A DNA stretch of 64,000 bases from Molanna angustata. Its lineage: Eukaryota > Arthropoda > Insecta > Trichoptera > Molannidae. Shown one piece after another: positions 59,452 through 64,000 of the stretch. Under the pieces are notes generated by a model, which did no database searches, had not been told where the DNA came from, and saw nothing but the letters and a program-made list of their open reading frames with translations. The stretch spans positions 29,867,726-29,931,725 of the forward strand of contig OY754969.1 of assembly GCA_963576475.1 (NCBI GenBank). The letters run 5' to 3'. The number at the start of each line of letters is the position of its first letter. Position 1 is the first letter of the stretch. A program made the translations under genes and the position numbers.

Positions 59452-60429
59452 TAGTTTAGATGGAACCACAAAGTTCGGTGATCATCGAATTCGGAGGACG
59501 TGGTAAATAAATATTATTAATGGCAGACAACTTTTCAAATTGAGTTTGATAATTTTTGTTTACATTCTATTAAAAATGGAATCATTAAAATCGGATAATG
59601 CTGTTAAGTATTTCTATTGCAAAAGTGAATATCGAAGAGTTTGATGATGAATTTCATGATCAAATCTTGACCAAAAAGAAATGAGAAATCGGACAATGTA
59701 GTAAAAAGTTATCGCTGAAAATACATAAAAAAATATTCACATCGAATTGATAACCTCCTACGAGTGCGAAGTTGGTTAAAAATTCGTATTATATAAGAAA
59801 TGGATAAGATTACAGATATTTTTTATGAATTGATATATTCTGATGTAATACGTAATAAGTGTATGGAATTAAATATTTTGATTAATTTGCAAGTTCGTTA
59901 GCATATAGAATATAGGTATTTTAATTTGTGATCTATCGATTTAGAGACTATTTTGTAAAAAAATTTACTATCCACGAATTCATATTGAAGATTACAGCAT
60001 CACTTATTGCTAAGCTTTTTATCAAAAATGCAATCAATAAGGCATTACAAAAAGCATTGGCGAGTAATCTTCCAGTTGATACGTGCAAGCGCTATGAGAT
60101 TTTTAATGGTGCAAAGCTTTTAGGGTTTATTAAAGTTGCATATTAATGGGTGCGCACATGTGACAGCTATCAGAGGGTACTTATCCAGTACTTACTGAGG
60201 AAATACCATACATCGATACCTAGTACCTATAGGTATTATGCAACTACAATAATCATATATGTAGGTATCTTTCAAAGTTTAGTGGTTCTTTTATTTTACG
60301 ATTTTATCATTAACTAATAATCATTTTATTACAAAACTATTATTTCTATCATCGCCTGTTGGCTATAGGACAAAGAAAAATGGGAAAATAATGATTTAAA
60401 AAAAACTTATAAACAGCAATTTCTTTCAA
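59452..60429. other. No recognisable feature
   Basis: AT-rich. A 72-codon frame at 59928-60146 has no motif that I recognise and no supporting context. Confidence 0.4.
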
Positions 60430-60843
60430 TCAACCCGAGCAACGTGAAGTCTCTAAAGTTAAATAGGTTCAATAGTATTTAAATATATTTATTGGTATTT
60501 AGTGAAAAATATATAAAAAAATAGAGATAGAAAAAAATACAAAGAGATAACAAAAGAAAATAGAGTAATAGAATAATACTAATAATAACACTTCACATAG
60601 CAATGAGGAAAAGAAGGAGAAGGATATAAAAGAAATATTCAGAAACTATTTGACAGTTATTGTTTTTTTTAGTTTACTCATAAATATTTGTATGGAATGA
60701 GATGACGAAACATCATCACTTAGGCCATTCCATAGTCTAGCTGATTGTACTTGAAAATAAAAGCTGAAAACTTCTGTATTGTGAATGGGGATAGCTGGTA
60801 TGGTACGTTCAGCAAATCGAAGGGGTAGGCCGTGATTTGACAA
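60430..60843 (-). mobile_element. Jockey/CR1-like LINE, second copy (C-terminus and 3' UTR)
   Basis: The minus-strand frame from 60843 reads MSNHGLPLRFAERTIPAIPI, then FQVQSARLWNGLSDDVSSSH and IFMSKLKKTITVK before a stop at 60646. It aligns with SNHGLPLRSAERTTLSIPI and VQSARLWNSLSPNIASSNS of the copy at 1456-2409. The left limit (3' UTR) is approximate. Confidence 0.85.
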
Positions 60844-61149
60844 GAAAACGTCGTTATGTTTTTTATATACTAATATTTTTTACCAGTTCACAGTACCTAC
60901 GTACCTACATGATGTATGAATACAGGATCATCGATGATAAAAGAAATAATTTGACAATATTAAAGCAACGAAAAATAATGAGAGTTTATATAAGCAGAAT
61001 GAAAATAATGATAATGGACACTACAATGGGCACTAGAAAACAATATGACCTCATGAATAATTATTATTTAAAAAAAAACATGAATTTTTATAACAATCAG
61101 CAAGCATGTTGTGTGAGATGATAAATATATTATATGTATGTAAAATATG

Positions 61150-61240
61150 CCATAGGTGTTTATAAGGATTGAGGAAATGGTTTCGATTCTCTCTGCTAAC
61201 CCCAGTAGAGATAAAGCGTGGTGACATACACATATGAACA
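61150..61240 (+). mobile_element. RTE-like LINE 3' tail fragment
   Basis: TTTCGATTCTCTCTGCTAAC, CCCAGTAGAGATAAAGCGTG and GTGACATACACATATG match the RTE 3' UTR end with changes. Confidence 0.55.
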
Positions 61241-61682
61241 AACATTTTTTTGATAAGTAAATGAACTTTCTTTAGGTGATCAAAAAAAAAACATCAAAGT
61301 ATTATACGAGTAGATTTGAATATAAAATTTCAAATTAGGTTTGCATTGTAACTTTTCGATTTTTGTTACTGGGGTGACGGAGATCAATGTCCCTCTGCAC
61401 CCAGCAACCCTCACCACTCACCCATCACTCTCTTCCAACCCTCACGACCCCAACATGATACAAACACTTGACAGTCTCAACATCCTATATAGTATAATGT
61501 ACGAGTAGTTGTACGTAGATATGCGTCGTGATGGTTTGGCCTAATGGCGGCTACGCGTTTTCATCTCTAACTTTTTTTATCGGGGGGGTGCAAAGCAAAT
61601 CTTTTTAAGGGTGATCCTTTATTCTACCTTTAATTATAAAAAAAAAATATTTTTGTCTAATTAAAAAAAAACACACAAAATA
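61241..61682. other. Unassigned; C-rich island at 61370-61470
   Basis: CAATGTCCCTCTGCACCCAG and CAACCCTCACCACTCACCCA stand out from the AT-rich background. No frame or repeat recognised. Confidence 0.35.
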
Positions 61683-61908
61683 TGTTTATTTAGAAGTTAT
61701 TCTTCTCGGGCTACTGACAGGTACTATATCAAATATTAATTTAACACGCACCCAATAACAAGTTGCCACATTCTGGTGACTTACGATATTAATCGTCTCA
61801 CAGATCCTGACTGAAAACACAATTAAAAACTGTGTCTCCACCGGGAATCAAAACCGGCACCTTTGGATCAGCAGTCAGATACCCAACCAATTGAGCCACT
61901 GACCGACA
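61683..61908 (-). mobile_element. tRNA-derived SINE (family B), copy 2
   Basis: Minus strand: GTGGCTCAATTGGTTGGGTA (A box-like), GGTGCCGGTTTTGATTCCCG (B box-like), then TTAATCGTCTCACAGATCC in plus reading, the body shared with 6780-6972. The tail is degraded. Confidence 0.8.
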
Positions 61909-62804
61909 ATATCGACGATGCTATGTGTACAGAAAGAAAATCGATGTTTTCATAGGTCATGATATTGAAAACAGCTTCACAGAAGAGACAATCTTCTGTG
62001 TTCACAATATACCTTTACCCATCTTACCATTCGATAAGTTTTTGTTAGTTTGGATATTACGACTCTTGATTTAATTTTAAGACATCGCTTTTGTACCAAT
62101 AATTATATTTTTAATTTAATTTCTACAAGTTAAATAATACATTTTTCACAGTTTCATTTTTCAACATTATATTTTTTATACATTTTTTTATATTCTTTTT
62201 TTTAGTGTATTTTTTCACACTGGGATAAACCTCGAAATGAAAACAAAATCAGGGTTATTATAAATATAATTTATTCGGATTGAAAGCAATGTTCGGTTCT
62301 AATTCTGCTGCAACCAATATCAAATCAATTATATAACATGAATTTATTTTAGGTAATGTAGAGAATTTCTTTTGTCCAAAGCAATTAAGTAATCACAAAC
62401 AGATAATTGAAGTACGTAATTAAGAATTTTTGTTCGTTTCCTTATTTATAACAAAAACATTTGCTTAGTATGAGGATGGGTATGTTCTGGTTTCTTAATA
62501 TAACTATAATTAAAAAAAAACTTTAATAAGCAACGGTTTATATATCTTTAATGAAAAAAAGCGAATCGTATGGTGACAGTATGTAGGTATATTATATTAT
62601 GTAGATGGGGAAAGAGTGTCCATCGAAAAAGGGGTTGGGAGTTGGTAGAGGGATGAGGGTGTAATGTGTCATTTCCGCTCCCCTTTTGTGAAATATCGTA
62701 TGACATACAACAGGTTATGTACCTTATGCACTGACAACTTTTTATTCTGTTATACGGGAAGTATAAAAAATAAAACATAATAAATGCATCGAATATTTTT
62801 TATT
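61909..62804. other. AT-rich; possible G-quadruplex at 62631-62658
   Basis: GGGGTTGGGAGTTGGTAGAG and GGATGAGGG supply four G-runs within 30 bases on the plus strand. Nothing else is recognisable. Confidence 0.35.
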
Positions 62805-62955
62805 ATTGCATATGCGCAAACATTGGATTTTTTTCCCTGTCGGGAGTCAAAGATATTTTTTAACAGATTTTTAATTATCTCAATAGAGACGAAGTTGGAG
62901 TATTTATTGTAGGAGAACCGGGAAATCAAGGCACCTACAGGGCTTACGACCTGTG
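62805..62955 (+). repeat. Dispersed repeat D, fragment
   Basis: It starts GCATATGCGCAAACATTGGA and ends CAGGGCTTACGACCTGTGA; same order as 40743-40900. It joins an RTE fragment directly at 62958. Confidence 0.75.
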
Positions 62956-62957
62956 AT

Positions 62958-63322
62958 AATAAATGCAGTTGAAATGAGATAGCTAAGAAGAATTTGTAAT
63001 AGGACCATGTATGACATGGTAAGAAATGAGGAATTTAAGACGAAAAAGATGTACCTAGTTTATAAAATGAATGTTGAGATGGTTTGGCCATTTAGAAAGA
63101 ATTAATGATGAACGCTCGACGAAGAAAATGTACAAAACTAACAGAATCGTCGGGACGGTCTGGATTGCCCAAGAAAAGGATTGTATGACCATGGTGTGAA
63201 CGATATTCTGAAAGACGCAAATTTTAGAAGCGTGTTCAACAGACGAACATGTACAAGGCGATGAATGAGTGTCAAGATGTGGCGGAAAATGTGGCGTTCG
63301 GTTTTCGCTACCTATCCTGTGT
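62958..63322 (+). mobile_element. RTE-like LINE 3' end (family A), decayed
   Basis: It matches 47680-48080 (AAATGCAGTTGAAATGAGAT, GAAGAATTTGTAATAGGACC, GTTTGGCCATTTAGAAAGAA, GAACGATATTCTGAAAGACG, AACAGACGAACATGTACAAG) with many frameshifts. No intact frame. Confidence 0.8.
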
Positions 63323-63492
63323 TTTATGTACTTAATAATGTTTGAATACATAAAAAAACGTTACCTACTATTTTCCTATACGTACATATTTTCATTACCT
63401 AATGATTGATTTTTATTTAATTAATTATTTATAAAATATAAATAAAATATTAGAATTTAAATACTCCATAGAATTACTGGCAATGTCGGATA

Positions 63493-63612
63493 CCAGGGGG
63501 ATAAGTCCCGTCTAACGGTGACATCAAAACCCTCACGATTACCCATATCATGGATATAATGGAGTTCTAAAATATCTTAAGATTTATCATAAGATATTAT
63601 AGAACTCCGTAT
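63493..63612. mobile_element. MITE family G, partial copy
   Basis: The left arm CCAGGGGGATAAGTCCCGTC, ACATCAAAACCCTC, TTACCCATATCATGGATATA and the central ATGGAGTTCTA...TAGAACTCCGTAT are present. The right outer arm is missing, replaced at about 63612 by a SINE. Confidence 0.75.
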
Positions 63613-63616
63613 GATG

Positions 63617-63760
63617 TTTTTTAGAAGAATGAATATGTCAATTAAACAAGTACAAATTCATCCTCATATATTCTATAAACTAAGCATAAATGCTTATACT
63701 ATAGGTGAATGCAATCGGTGGTGGCAGGATTCGATCTCGCGATCACTGGATTACTAATCT
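63617..63760 (-). mobile_element. tRNA-derived SINE (family A), copy 3, truncated head
   Basis: AGAATGAATATGTCAATTAA, AAACTAAGCATAAATGCTTA and GGCAGGATTCGATCTCGCGA match copies 1 and 2. The A-box end of the head is lost after 63760. Confidence 0.7.
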
Positions 63761-64000
63761 GCGCATGGGTTTTTTGTTTGGTTGGTAGATGCACAAGTTT
63801 TCCCCCACTACGCCAAAATTATCAAGATGTTTGCTAGTACTTCTTCTTTATTTTAAGTAGTTTTGGCTGTTTTTTTCTGGAAGTATGCCCCAACCGCAAG
63901 CCCTGCTGTGCTACTTTTCTAAGGTGGTCTACCTTGTGGGCGATTTTCAAAATCAATTTGTTGGGAGATAATTTTGGCTAACCTGTTGTTTGTCATTCTC
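63761..64000. other. No recognisable feature at the window edge
   Basis: A little more GC-balanced than the interior, but without a frame or repeat that I can name. Confidence 0.35.

Noticed and set aside
59928..60146. 72-codon plus-strand frame as a host exon
   Set aside because: No splice-site logic, motif or repeat copy supports it; the composition equals the background.

Overview
The window looks like insect nuclear DNA, most probably from a moth or butterfly (Lepidoptera). It is strongly AT-rich, the motif GTAGGTACCTAC and its parts (GTAGGTA, TACCTAC) recur throughout, and the repeats are typical of lepidopteran genomes: Jockey/CR1-like, RTE-like and R1-like LINEs, tRNA-derived SINEs, mariner, hAT, pogo and Helitron-like elements, and many foldback MITEs. 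The order is an inference from these features. I find no intact host gene, no rRNA and no convincing free-standing tRNA gene. The window reads as intergenic or intronic sequence built of nested, mostly dead mobile elements.

Layout. 0-6 kb: LINE 3' ends, a 5'-truncated LINE with reverse transcriptase motifs (1.4-2.7 kb), and a 1.4 kb foldback element inserted in another LINE that itself carries a 386 bp MITE. 6.7-11 kb: a SINE, long TA microsatellites around a perfect 141 bp palindrome, and a second copy of the flanking repeat that lacks that 1.08 kb block. 11.6-16.9 kb: an inverted-repeat element, a hAT remnant interrupted by a LINE with a target duplication, and SINE and LINE ends. 17-30 kb: mostly sparse, with a possible decayed coding region, a 92-93 bp minisatellite, LINE and SINE fragments and a 501 bp TA array. 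30.8-38.4 kb: two hAT elements with 8 bp target duplications, a nearly intact mariner (1285 bp, perfect 31 bp termini, one frameshift) inside a 35 bp tandem repeat, a 129 bp MITE with a 9 bp duplication, and an R1-like LINE end. 39-45 kb: foldback MITEs and a 2.4 kb terminal-inverted-repeat element of unclear superfamily. 46-50.9 kb: one RTE inserted into another with a 15 bp duplication, plus further LINE ends. 51.6-52.7 kb: a pogo-like element with a PHD-like zinc-finger remnant. 53-58 kb: two tandem Helitron-like elements (TC...CTAG between A and T) sharing an internal minisatellite that differs by about six units. 58-64 kb: LINE and SINE remnants.

There is no pathway logic here. The relationships are between parasites: LINEs whose 3' ends are shared by SINEs, autonomous families with their deletion derivatives, and elements using one another as landing sites. 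Almost every boundary called below rests on a visible terminal repeat, target duplication or repeat copy. Superfamily names rest on recognisable protein motifs or target-duplication length, and no database search was possible.
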